From Merluccius polli (Eukaryota > Chordata > Actinopteri > Gadiformes > Merlucciidae): a stretch of DNA of 64,000 nt. The stretch spans positions 62,001 to 126,000 of the forward strand of contig JAOPHQ010002853.1 in NCBI GenBank assembly GCA_030340625.1, written 5' to 3'. Positions 43,943 to 57,700 of this stretch are shown piece after piece. The position numbers and the translations under genes were made by a program. The stretch's first letter is position 1; each line of letters starts with the position of its first letter. The notes below the pieces were generated by a model that did not search any database, was not told the DNA's origin, and saw only the letters and a list, made by a program, of their open reading frames with translations.

Positions 43943-46900
43943 GTGAGTGTGGCTTCATCCTGCATCTACATCTTAATGTTTAACTCAAACTGAGTGGTTA
44001 ACAGAAGACCACCTTACGTGCCATTAATGTTGGGGACCTATAGATGGCTCACAACCTTTTTTCACCCAGGAATGTAATGAATGGTCGTGTTGCAGCCTAA
44101 GATATTATGCCTTTTAAAATTCAGGAAGGAAAAATATGTACCATTTTGTTGATACCCTTGACGCCTTTTCACTATAGGCTCATAGCCTACTGCTCGGATC
44201 CAACTAAGAATACTTTATTTTTCTATCTGTCTAGCACTGAATATATGTATATGTTGGATAACTGTTCTAGCCATTTTTGGTGTGAAATAATCAGTTTTTT
44301 TATTTCAGAAGGGAACAATACAATAGATTATTTTACAATATTAAAGATAAACATCAAGTCATTAAAATAGTTAAGCCTCTTTTTGCATTGTTCTATCTTC
44401 AGATCAAATGCAGAATCTAATGCAACCAATGTCTTCAAAAACAACATCAAAACCTTTACCAAAATCCTGGATAGCCTATTGGATGGCTATGACAACAGAC
44501 TCAGACCAGGCTTGGGAGGTGAGGCACTTCAAACACACCTGGACTCCACTGACAGTTACTTGCAGCATCTAGTTAGGCACATAATCATTTCATAACATCT
44601 AGTAGCTTTGTGGTTAATCTAACTCGCGCTAACTTGATGCATTAACACATCTTTTCATCCGTTTATCATTCATTCATTGTTTGTATTAATATCTAAATCC
44701 ATTACCACATATATTTTAACATGCAATATTTTGTTTTATGAATTGACTACACCACCTTTACCAAACTTTCAGGCACCACAGTGTGGTATGAAATTTGACC
44801 CCAGGTGAGCAGTTTACATTTAGGGCATTTAGCCCTAAATGTAAATGTAAAATTTAAAAGATCTTATATTTGGTCATATTTGCTCACATAATGCAGCAGT
44901 AATGGATCTATAGAAATACAAATCACTGCACCTCACCATAGCAAAGACTGCCAGTTGTTCTAACAACAGATGTGAAGGACCTAGTCCTATAGCTTTATTA
45001 TATTTTTAACCATTTCCAAACAAAGAAAATAGAATTCTCGATTTGGTGTCTGCTTTTGTTTGGATCAGCATCCCGTCTCATTTCATCTGCATGTGAAACC
45101 AACCTACGGGGGGAGGGAGGGGGCAGGGTAGTTTCTCTGTCTCGGTCTTGGCAATTGCTCAATGGGTGACTTTTGCCTTGACACATTTACTCACCTATGA
45201 TGAGACAAATCTATTAAAATGCTTATTATCCAAAGTGAGAAACAGAAACCCCTGCTACATCCTGTGTTTCAAACTAAGAACCTTTCTTTATTTGATCATC
45301 GTTAATGAGGTAAATCGGTGGCCACATTCACATTAGAGGTTTAAAATTGATTATGCTCTGAACCATAACCATAAATGAACCCATCAGAACTATAAGTCAG
45401 CTAGGACACTCATTAGTGAGGTATTTCACTACATTGTCTCTTCTAATTTAAGGTGAAACCTTAAACCTTAAAGATTTCTTTACAAGAGTTGTAAAGAAAG
45501 CAGAAAAGAGCAGAAGAGAGCAAGACTTTGCCTCTGCTCCCGTCCTCCCTTTCTTTCTGCTGCATTTATCGCACCTGTGACTGATAGGCAAGATGGATTC
45601 CCAATCAGGGAAGAGATGCCCTTATTGGTCAGAAATGAGCCTGGAGCTGTCTAAAGTCAAAATTGGCTCATAAAAAGGCAGGCGCAGACAACTCAAAACT
45701 GATATTTTAACAGTGCATTTCACTCATTAATAGCTGACACATTGCTATGCCATTTCTAACAAATTACACTTAAATGTTACCTACAGTACCTTTAAATCAC
45801 ATTGCCATATATTTTTTAAGATTATCGTTAAGCTTTTTAAGTTAAGTAGGCTTCAACTTAGGAAGATCATCTTAAAAATGCTTTACGCTGGCTCTGTCAT
45901 TTATTTTTCTGGCGCAAGCACCACTGCCAAATCTAACATTTACGCTACTCTGGACCTAGCAGAGGCTCAGACGCTGCATCATTTTAATTGATATAATTTT
46001 TTATAATTGATTAAGGCTAAAGAGAGACTCATTCTTTTTATCTTTCATTATTGCCATTGCAGAAGATAAGGCTAAACATAAATGGAAAAGCTTGAGGGAC
46101 AGATACAGATACCACTAAAATCTTATCATGATCTGAGTGAGAATTCAAAACCGGACATTTTGTTCTTGAGATAAAAGTAAGCTAAAATACATTTTGGAAA
46201 CTACAGTACAACCTGTTAGCTTGAGCTGATGCCCAACTTGGCTTTGATGCTGACACTTGGGGCTGACCATGTAAAGTAACGTGTTCTTTAGTAATCCCCT
46301 CTTCCCAGTATCTCACAATTGTGCCAATACTTCAACCCACATACACCAAGCACATTTATGTGTTGGAGCATCAATTAAACTTGTAACATTATGTCACATT
46401 CTTGATGCATGACCATAGCTTTGCCCTGGGGCAATCAAAGAGCTTGAGTAATGAGTGAGGACTCAAATACTGTGCTGCCACTGAGCAAAGGAACTTAATA
46501 ACTGATGCTCATCTGGTCCAAGGGTAGGTACCTCATATTTCTTAAAATGTTAAACTAATTTTCCATTACTCTTATTACCAAAATAATGGCTTTCTGTTAG
46601 GGACGGGAATCGGCAGGGACGTCACCTCACAATTTGATATTACAACGATGTTTGAATGCCGATATAATATGTATTGCGATTTTATATTTTGTGTGGGTTT
46701 ATATTTAGTGTTAACGTTGGGGTTCGGGTTCTACAGGTCCACCATTATTTTTTAAATGAATGCGGCCGAACAGTACAGAACATAGTTGATGCAAATTGAT
46801 TATTGGCGAATACACTATAGCACCCTCTGTCTTTTGCTTCCAGTAAGATAACACTAACGTTTATGGCTTACAAAAAATGAGCAAAGAATCTCGATATGCA

Positions 46901-49900
46901 CATTAATCAACTTTTCCCCCCATCCCTACTTTGTGTGAACGCTTTTTAATATGAAATTGTTTTTATACATCTTACATCACACAGATATGTTGACCTTAAC
47001 CTTGTTAACCAAAAAAATCTAAACTGCTAATAATGCATTATATATGCATTATTCTGTTGTTCTTTTTGATTGTGTCTTTTTTTCCTTTGTTTTGTTTTGG
47101 TCAATGTTGATATTTAAATTATTTTCTTCATTGTTTTCATAGACCGGGTAACTGAGGTCAAGACAAACATCTACGTCACCAGCTTCGGTCCAGTGTCTGA
47201 CACAGACATGGTATGTGTCATGAAAGGCAATGGCCCTGTTTCATATATAATGCGTTATTATCAATGGGTATTTGGAAGAAGCGAAACATAAATATGTCCT
47301 CCTTTTTATTATTTGGGTCTGGACAAGGCAAAAACCATTGATGTTTCAGAAATGTATTCTGTGATACTATATGGATCTGCTAAACATCAAGTCAAACACT
47401 AACAATATTGAACTGTTCTGACATAATTTGTGTCTAAAGTGATTGACATTTTTCTGCAATCCTGAATTAATGGTTGTTCTACCATGCTAGATTAGATCAT
47501 ACTTGTTGATAGCTGTGTTGCTATTGGAATATTGTCTTTCAGAAGGGTGTGATGTCATAGCAGACTTACTCACACAGACTCACATATACACACACACAGT
47601 TGATATTATATGCATTTGTTCAGTCAAATGGACACGTACCCACGTACCCATCATAACAAACATGCATGCACACAGAGACCTACAGCGCCCCTCAATGGAC
47701 GGAGGACGCCGCCGCGCAACTTCAAGGCTCCCTGGCATGCACCGACTGGGACATCTTTGATGGGGAACTAGACGACAGGGTCTCCATCATCTCAGACTAC
47801 ATCAACTTCTGCTTCCAAACCACCATACCAGTTAAGAAAATAAAAAAATACCCAAACTCCAAACCTTGGATCACACCACAATTAAGAAACAGCCTGAAGG
47901 AAAAACACAGAGCCTTCAAGCTCAAGGACTGGTCAGCACTCAACACAGCGAACAGGACAGTAAAGAATGAGGTCTTCAAAGCCAAACAACAATACAAAAA
48001 TAAACTGGAACAAAAATTCAGCTCCATGAACACCAGACAAGCCTTTCAAATGGCCAAAACACTTACAGGAAATGCACCCAGACCCAGCACACCAATACCA
48101 CCAGAGCAAGGACATCAGCTAATCACCTTCTTCAACCGGTTCGACTCCGCCGACTACTCCGAGGAGTGTCGCAGTCAGCTGGACGCTCTCCCCCTGCTGG
48201 ACCCAAACGATCCGGCCCCTTTCTCAGAGGAGGATGTCAGGCGACAACTGCAGAGATGTAAGCCAGGCAAGGCCCCAGGGCCTGATGGGATCTCAGCAAG
48301 GGTGCTTAAGACCTGTGCCACTGAACTCTCTGCAATAATCCACCCACTCTTCTGTGAAGTTTACCATCAATGCAAAATCCCCACTCTCTGGAAAACAGCT
48401 ACAATAATACCAGTACCCAAAAAACCACGTCCCAAAGACCTCAACGACTTCCGCCCCATCGCCCTCACACCCATCCTGATGAAGTGCCTGGAGTACCTGC
48501 TGCTACAGACCATCCTGCCACACGTCCATTCACATCTGGACCCCCTCCAATTCGCCTACAAGGCCAAGAGAGGTACTGAGGATGCTGTGGCATGCCTGCT
48601 GCACCACCTCCTACAACACCTGGACTCGCCAGGCACGACCGCCAGGATCCTGTTCGCAGATTTCAGCTCTGCATTCAACACCATCCAGAGACACCTACTT
48701 ATCCAGAAACTGCTCCACCTCAACGTCCCCTCCCGCCTGATCCATCTTCTCCACAACTTCCTCACCAACAGACAACAGTCCGTCCGGGTAAGCACAACAA
48801 CCACACCAGCACTGACCTCCAACACAGGAGCCCCGCAGGGCTGTGTGCTAAGCCCTTTCCTATACACCCTCTACACAAACGACTGCACCAGCCCCTCATC
48901 CAACACCATAGTTCTCAAGTACGCTGATGACACTGCAATCCTTGGACTCCTCACAGACACTCACTCAACCCAAGAATATCTCAACACTGTATCTCACTTC
49001 ACCCAGTGGTGTGAGAGCAACTACCTCAAACTCAACATCAGCAAAACAAAAGAAATGGTCCTTGGTTGTGCACAATCCCACCACCCCATCACCATTAACA
49101 ATGAAACAGTTCAGACAGTAGATCATTTCAAATACCTTGGACTCACAATTGACAATAACCTCACCTTTGAACATCACACAACAGACATACAAAAAAGAGG
49201 AAACCAAAGACTGTCAGCAGTGAGGAAACTAAAAGGACTTTATGTTGCACCCCATCTACTCCTACTACTGTATACCAGCATTGTCCAACCCATTCTATCA
49301 TACTGTTCCACCTGCTTCTTCAACATGCTCACTGTAAAAAACTGCAACAAACTCACCCGAATAACCAATACTGCCACCAAAATAATAGGCCTGCATCCTC
49401 CAAATCTGCAAGAATTAAACACCAAGGCCATCACACGTATCGCACATGCAATATCCCTGGACACTACTCATCCACTCAACCGCTACTTCCAACTCCTTCC
49501 CTCAGGCAGGAGGTATGGAAGTATAAGGTGCAACAAAGCCCGATACGGCAGAAGCCTAATCCCCACAGCCATCCAACTACTCAACAAGACAAATCCCCAC
49601 AGATAAATGTATGCAATAATGAATGTTTCCTCAGCCACCCACAATAATATATGTAAATGTCTGTGCCATTGTCTTGTGTATGTATAGAGTATGGAAATGT
49701 ATGTCTGTATGTGCAATCTACATGTCTTCGACCATACATGTGCCATCCTTATGCCTTGTGACCTCATATGATGCAATGATGGAAATGATGTGAAAAAGAA
49801 TTTCCCTAAGGGGACAAATAAACTAACTAACTAACTAACTTAAACACACAAGTAGTCTATATCAGTTCATGCTCCTTCAATGTAGTTTAATGTGTTTACA

Positions 49901-52900
49901 TTGTTTATCCTGTGTAATAGCACCACTCTGTGGTAATTTGTGTACAGGTCTGTTTCTTTTTTACTTCTAAATCTTCATTCAAGCTTCAACAGACAGAAAG
50001 AACAAGTGGGTGAAACCTGTGAAGACACCTCTATCTGTTCACAATGCTCAAGTTTCTTCAATAGACAAATCTGAGATGAGAGAAGATAAGATATCAGCGG
50101 ACCCAAACAAACACTGCCCCTTACATAAAAAGCCTCATCCTCTGAAGAAATGCAGAGGCTTTCGCAAAGAGAAGAATGCAAACAGCTCTTAAAAGAAAAC
50201 ATCTGCTTCCGATGCTGCTCCTCCACTGATCATCTTTCCAGGAACTGGAACTGTAATGCGAGAACACCGGCCATGTGACATGATCCGAATTTTTCAACGT
50301 CTTCAAGATCTCAGTGTGCTCCTCACCATACACACTGAAGACATTTGCTGGCTTAAAGAGACTGCGGTTACCCTGTGGAGTCAGCGGACAAGAAGATAAA
50401 CATTCCTTTATCTACACTCCTCAAGTGCAATCAAGTTACTGATAACCGCTCTGAGATACATACCCCAAACGCAGCCCACCATCACACTCACCAGAAGTGC
50501 ATCACTGACGCAATACCCCCCTGTTTGGTGTGTATCATCACATAAAGCAGAATAAGATCCTTGTGGTCTTTGACTCCAGCGCGTCATATGGAGAAGTGTC
50601 ACTCAACGAGGTCCTGCTCACAGCCATGACTTCAATAACAGCCTGCTAGGTGTACTCATGAGGCCATTAGTATTCTTGGTGAGCATAGAAGATGCTTGCA
50701 GCTTCTAACCTGGTTGTACAAGATTGCTTCAAATCGACTTATGGTCATTGAGGCATTCCCACCGGAGGACCACTCTTTGATAATTCACGTTCCAAATTGC
50801 AGATGACCAGAAGCCCTTTACTCGCAGAGGGCTGTTGTCAACAGTAAATAGCTTCTACAACCCCCTAGGGTTCCTCGCACTGGTCTCTGTTTGCGGAAGG
50901 CTAATATTCTGAGAGCTCACCATGCAAGCAGAGGATTGGGATTCCACGCCACTCCCGAAAGACATGGAGATTGCGTGAACCAGATGGAGTGAGTCGCTCC
51001 AAGACTCCAGATGCCACGCCCTTACACAAACTTCTCCACCACAGGCACACAGAGAAGAGAACTCGAGGTGATGAGCCACAAAGAACAAACTGAAGTCGGC
51101 TTTGTCTTTGGAAAGACAAATTGGCTCCCCAGCCTGGCCTAATAATCCCAAGACTGGAACTGTGCACGGCTGTACTCGCAGCGGAGATCGCCGAGCTGAT
51201 AGTCACAAAGATTGATGTGACATTCGACAACATTAAGTACTACACAGACAGCAAGGTTGTACTAGGATACATCCACAACAACTTTCTCCAGAATGCATCC
51301 TTGTGTCAATCTGAGTCTCAAGCAACTTATGACCTCATCAATCCTGCCTAGGTAGGCAGTGGCAGTAGGCAGTGGCACACCTTATCTACATAGTTCGCTC
51401 TTTCTCCCACGCTGTCCAAGACAAGTGTCATGGGTGGCACATATGTCACCCTACAAAGATAGAGCTGACGAGGGCGTCTAGAACAAGTGCTATTCAGAAG
51501 AGCTCAAGTGCATAACCTTGAGTTCCAACATTCTTTCTTCCAGCAGCCTATGGAGGCTGCACCCTGTTGTAGACTGTGACAGACTTCTGAGAGTAGGAGG
51601 TCCCAGTCAAGTTTGGGCATGGATGCGACTCACAGCATTATTTGACAGCCCTGCTGATGCGCCACCATCACAAAGCCATGAAACACCAGGGAAGTGTTAT
51701 GGTGTAGCAAAATTGGACCAAAAAATTGCTCAACAGCGTGAAGTCAAAGTTCAACAATTGAATAACAAAAACACATTAAAAAAAAGCAAAACATCGGGAA
51801 ATCCAACAGAGATGAAGGAATAAAGGGCTGGGTTGGATGGGGTGGAACACGGAAACTGAGTGGAGGCAGTGGGCACTAGAAGGGGGCAAAAAAACACACA
51901 AAACTTAGCCAGAGCAAGACAGGGAGCAAAAATCCAAACAAAACGAGCAGAATGCTGAGCTAATCTCTACAAAAGTACTGATGGAGCAAGTTACCGTGTA
52001 GTTGAACTGTTGAACTGGCGATGAGTGGTTGGAGAAGCCGGTCTTTATACACAGAAGGTGGTGGAGATGATGATCCAGATTGGAGGCAGGTGTGCAGGTG
52101 AAGGAGTGGGGAAGGGAAACCAAGACCACACTCAGGCCAAGGAGAGAGCAGGAAGGGAGGAGGGAGAGACAGGAGAAGGGTGACAGAGCCTAAGCTCTGA
52201 CAGGAAGACGTCTCACTGAAGGTGCTACTTAAGCTGCTGGATGCTGACTGCTAGGAGCCAAACGCTGTATCGGCAGTCTGCTTTTCAAATGCGCCACCTG
52301 TAGGTAGCTGTGTGGAAAGACAGAACATCAGCAGATGGCGGACCTACCAGCTGAATGACTGCAAGTAGCACCTCCCTTCACTTATGTAGGTGTCGATGTC
52401 TTCGGACTAGGGATGTCGTCTCACACCGCACAAGAGGAGGACACTCCAACTCTCATGAGCTGTGATGTTCTCATGCATGTGTTCAAGAGCAGTGCATATT
52501 GAGGTGATTGAGGCAATGAGCGCCATCAACATTCTATCAGCGCCTTGAGAGCTGGAGATGGACAATACTGAGCTTCAATAATGTAGCATATGTCCCACAT
52601 GGGTGGCACATAGGAATGTATGATAGGCATTACCTGTCGTTTTCTGGACTGCAGGCTACTTGAACAGAAAAAAGCTTGTCTGATAACACTCATGGCTGAG
52701 GTAACGGCAGTCATGAACACAAGACCTCTCCTCCCAGTGTCATCTGATCCAGAATTGCCTCTCATCCTTACACCAGCAATGCTCCTGACCCTCAAAACAT
52801 GCTCTATACTCCTCCCCCTACAGGAAACTTTGAGGAAGTATGTCTCTTCAAAGAGGAGTGGAAACAAGTTAAAAACCTGGCTAACACCTTTTGGAACAGG

Positions 52901-54678
52901 TGGAGGAATAAATACCTCAAAACATTGTAGCTTCCTTCAAGAAGGGGACATCGTTCTCCTGAAGGACAATCAGGTGAGAAGAAATGAATGGCCCATGGCC
53001 CTTATTTCAAAGACCTTTCCAGGAGGAGACGGATTGGTTAGGAAAGTAGAAGCAGAAATCGTCAAGGACGGAACTAAAAAGACTATCTCGTCTTGTTACA
53101 GAGTTGGTCCTGCTTCTATCTCCAAAGACTGCTTTTTGGTTAATTAATCTTTAAAGACCCCAAGTGGGGAGTGTTCTGCTCCTACAATATAGTTTAATGT
53201 GTTTACATTGTTTATCCTGTGTAATAGACCCACCATATGGTTACTAATGTACAGGTCTGTTTGTTATTAGCTTATTCACTTTCTTGCTAGCTAAAGCAAT
53301 GTCTGTGAGAATGGTTCATCTGGCAACATATATTAACATTACAGCAGGATATTTTGTTTCTGTACCACTGTCAAAATATATATTACACAGTAGCTAAATG
53401 TTCAGTAATTCTTATACTGCGTCTGTATTGTGCTTACAGTTTCACAAGATTTTTTGTGGAGTGTTTTAGAGTGTTTAACTGGTTGGATAGCTAGCATCAT
53501 CAGCTAGTGAGGCCTTAATAATATCTTTATGCTATTTGTGTTTCGATCTTTCCATTAGATGGTTTTTCATACTTCTGTCTTCCTTCCCACATCTACTCTG
53601 TCTACTTAAGCCCACCATAAAAGCTTTTCCATAACACATTCGCTATGCCCAGCACTTTGCAGTCCCTCAAATATTAATCCATATAGAAACTAAGGGCAAC
53701 AAGGAACAGGGTCAGATCTTGTGGAAGTGTTCTTGTTCCAACCAGCTAGCCCACAAAGAGAAATTACAAAGATAGGCGGACCTATGCATAATTGATGCTG
53801 CAGCTTTTAGCAAGGTAGCAGCAGGTCCTTTCCATTGAGGATGTTTCTTTTCTCCTCCACTATTTTAATAGTTGAGTTGTTACCCCCTCATGTGCATGTA
53901 GCCACATGCACAGACACACACACTCACACACACACACACACACACACTGAAACTTGATGTGTGTAAGTGTAAAACCGATGCTGAATACTCTTGTGTATTT
54001 ATAATTAGTATGAGCAATTAGATTTTTAGCAATAACATATTGTAGCCATACATTAACCAATAAAGGATATTTAAGAAGATGGTGATGCTTTTGACTAATC
54101 TACGTTGAAAGTCAAAATGTCTGTTATGAAATTAAATGTGCCACAGTTTTTTAGCGACTGAGGAGGAGGAGGGATTTACAAAGAGCCAACAGCCTTAGCT
54201 TCATTGTTGGTCGTAATGGGTACCGTCAAGTCTTCTAAAGTGTTTGTGTAATAGAGTTTTGTGAGAGGTTTTTTATTTTTTAATTTCATTTTATCTTTGA
54301 ATTAAATCCAAAATGGCACATGTCAGATCTCTTAGATGGAGTTGGCTGTTTCGTCATGACGATACTTTTATTTTAATTCTTGTCTTTACTTCTCTCTATC
54401 CTGACCAGGAGTACACAGTAGATGTATTCTTCCGCCAGAGCTGGAAGGATGAGAGACTCAAGTTCCATGGGCCTATGGACATACTGCGCCTCAACAACCT
54501 GATGGCCAGCAAAATCTGGACCCCTGATACCTTTTTCCACAATGGCAAAAAGTCGGTGGCCCATAACATGACCATGCCAAACAAACTGCTGAGGATCATG
54601 GAGGACGGAACCCTGCTGTATACTATGAGGTTATTTACTTCTTGTATTGCTTAAAGCTGCTTTAAGATGCTATGGGTT

Positions 54679-54752
<74 letters not shown>

Positions 54753-57700
54753 AGAAGAGAGCAAATAAACAACCCATAAAAACGTCCCCTCCCTTTCTCT
54801 GCTCCCTCCCTCCCTATTTCCTTATTCTCAGCAATTGAGAAGTGTTGCATTTACGCACATGTGATTTACAGGCAAGATGGATTCAAACCAATCATGAAAG
54901 AGATGCCCTGACTGGTCCAGAACATTTCACTCCTTACGAATTACACTCAAATTATAGCTCTTAAAGTGAACCCAAAATATATTTTTTGGTTTTAGACGTG
55001 GTAATATGTCTTATATGATCTTCAACATAGTAATCTTCATTTTGTCACTGTTTCTAAAATAAGACCGTACTTTAGAGAAAACAGGTGTAAAATGTTTTTG
55101 CCAGTCTCCACCGACCAGTTTGTGAACAAACTGGTTGTTCCACTCTGCTCTCAACGCAAATTGCATTCTGTTTGTGACGTCAAAGTGCCTCGAAGGTGTC
55201 CCTTTGACATCACTACAAAGGGACACCGGTGGCAAAGTGTGTGTGGATGTGTGGAGCTCTGTCTGTGCAGCGGTTGATTTTGAAGTTCCTGTCCACTCCA
55301 ATGGCATAAGGTTGTTACGACGGGCTCAAGTGCACACTATTATTACAGGCCCTAGTTACTAGTTATGAAACACACACATACATTAATTTATAGGCTGGCT
55401 ATCCACCTGGTAGCGACCATAATTTACCCAACTTTTAGCCCAGTAAGCCAACCATAATGAATGTGTCTTGAAATACAGTTTGTTACGATTATTTAAGACT
55501 AACATTATATCTAGCTTGGACCCTTTTCACAGGTCGTCATTAGCAGGGTAAAGTAATGTCCTGTTCCTGTCGTTTTAACATTAGATTGGTTTTATTTATG
55601 TCCGTCGCAGCACCAGCATGGTCGATGTATATTTACTGGACTAGTTGTGTCTATACTAGTGCACTGTCGTACCTAAATGGAACACACCCATAGTTAATGT
55701 GATGAGCTACACCTGTGTTTTTCCTTAAGCAAAATGCAAATCCTCCTCACAAATAATCACATCATCACACATTTTTATTAGTATAAGTTAACCTAGAAAA
55801 CGGCGTAGATAATAAATCAGAAACAATGTCCTCCTCACTAGCGGTCATGTTACTCGTGGCGGCTGCCATCCTGAAGTAAACCAAATCATGCCCCATAAGC
55901 TAGCTAGCTAGTTTATTAACTTGTGATCACAGCAGGCGGATTTATTATTATATTTATAGTTTTTATAGTTTATGTAGAATAAGCATATCATTTTGTTATA
56001 GATTGCTGACTATTTTACAAAAAAAAAGAAAACTGTGACGGAGATGGGTTTGCCTTTTCGAGGGCATATGGCACTGTTTTTTTTTTTTATGGCTCGAGTT
56101 TTTCTGAATCTGAATCACTTGCAAGGGCCCAACACATTGTTGGAGGGCCCCAGTGCAACCGCACTGCCTACACTGTCTATCTTTAGGCCCCTGCATAGGG
56201 GGGCTAAATATAGGTGCTAGCTTTAGGCAGTGGTGATCACTTTTGAAGAAGTGATAGCAGATTTGTATATTCTATCATGTTTTGTTGTACTCTAATTATT
56301 CATTTCAAATTTCTCAAATAACCACGTAATGACCTCTAACTCACGCACGGCGTCCAACATCCGGGGTTGTTGTTAATGTTAGCGCAGTGTGAGTTCATGG
56401 TGCGTTCACTGTCCGCGGCCCCGGTTTATATGTGCATTTTTTAGAACAAGATAGACTGATTTGGCCTAAGTGATAAATTGAAATTATGTCATCAGTGATT
56501 GCTGTGATATGCGGCTGCATTATAAGCACTCCTGGGGCTCTGAGCTGGGATATTACGGTGTTCATGTACCATTGCTGTAATGACTGCTTTGTTGGCTCTA
56601 ATGTTGTAGCATGGGGATAACATGCCCCCCCGCCTTCCTAGAACTCTTAGCCCAAAACGCATTTTTCAGTCTGTGTTCGAATTTGAGCTGAAACAGGGGG
56701 TTCACTTACACTTGTGTAAGTGAACCCCCAGTGTGTAGAATTTTGTGGCATGTAGTGGAACGGACTTGGCAGAAATTGAATTAAGTATATGAAGTAGGTT
56801 TTCATTAGTGTATAATGACCTGGAAATAATAATCGTGTTTTCGTTCGTTTAGAATGAGCTGTTTATATCTACATGGGGAGCGGGTCACCTTCCACGGAGG
56901 CCACCATGTTGCACCACTATGTTTCTACAGTAGCCCAGAATGGACCGGGTGGGCAAAATTCCTCCACATTCGATATGTTTTACAATAATGTCCGCCCGCC
57001 AGGGACGTCCTGACATCAAAACTGAAAATGACATTTATAGCAGCATAGCGCTTCTGTGGTGGTATATTAAAATAATCTCATGTAGTATTTTTAGTTAAAG
57101 ATAATGGATATTCAACAGATATTCACGCTCTGAGTTAGTGATGTGACATGGTGAACTAAAGACGCGATCAGCAGTATGCAGTGGCGTAACATCATGGTGA
57201 TAGGCCCCGGTGCAAATATTTTTTTTGCCCCCGCCCTAAACACAAGCGCACACACACGCTTGGACACACACGCACAGCCACTAGAGATAACTGCTATTGT
57301 CACTAGAGAATGTTCCGATACTCTGCTGTGGGTATCGGCCGATACATACCAATACCAATGTGTGTGTGTGTGTGTGTTGTGTGTCTGCCGTGCTGTGACA
57401 GAGAGCCTCAGAAAAAAAAGAGAGGAGGGGGTGTGTTTGTGCCCAACATTGCTGCTCATTCTGTGTGAGCTTCAGCGAGGCAGATACCCAAATGAGCCGC
57501 AGGCGGATTGTTTATTTAAAAGTCAAGTGCGACCCGAACCGAGCCTTTGGTCCCGACCATCATATTTCATTCACAAAAACAATACAGCTGCTGGACAGCT
57601 CCTTTTTTTTCTTCCTTCATGGGCCCCTGACGGCGTCTGGGCCCCGGTGCAGCTGCACCGGTTGCACCGTCGATATTTACGCCACTGGCAGTATGAATCA

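Larger units (their letters stand above)
49864..53700 (+). mobile_element. decayed BEL/Pao retrotransposon in gabra2 intron 3
   Basis: LTR-like sequence at 49,864-49,960 (gctcc-tcaatgtagtttaatg, tgtttacattgtttatcctg) recurs at 53,172-53,280 as tgttctgctcctacaata and the same phrases. Between are gag zinc-knuckle remnants (HKKPHPLKKCRGFRKE, ENICFRCCSSTDHLS, about 50,115-50,230), RNase H (IIPRLELCTAVLAAEIAELI and YYTDSKVVLGYIHNN, 51,140-51,290) and the integrase C-terminus (52,620-53,147). A purine-rich aagtggggag precedes the second LTR. Its far end was not defined. Heavily mutated. Confidence 0.8.

Noticed and set aside
56035..56220. Short plus-strand frame near 56.1 kb
   Set aside because: Covers a poly-T run and repeat-like sequence rich in gggcccc; no support as a gene.
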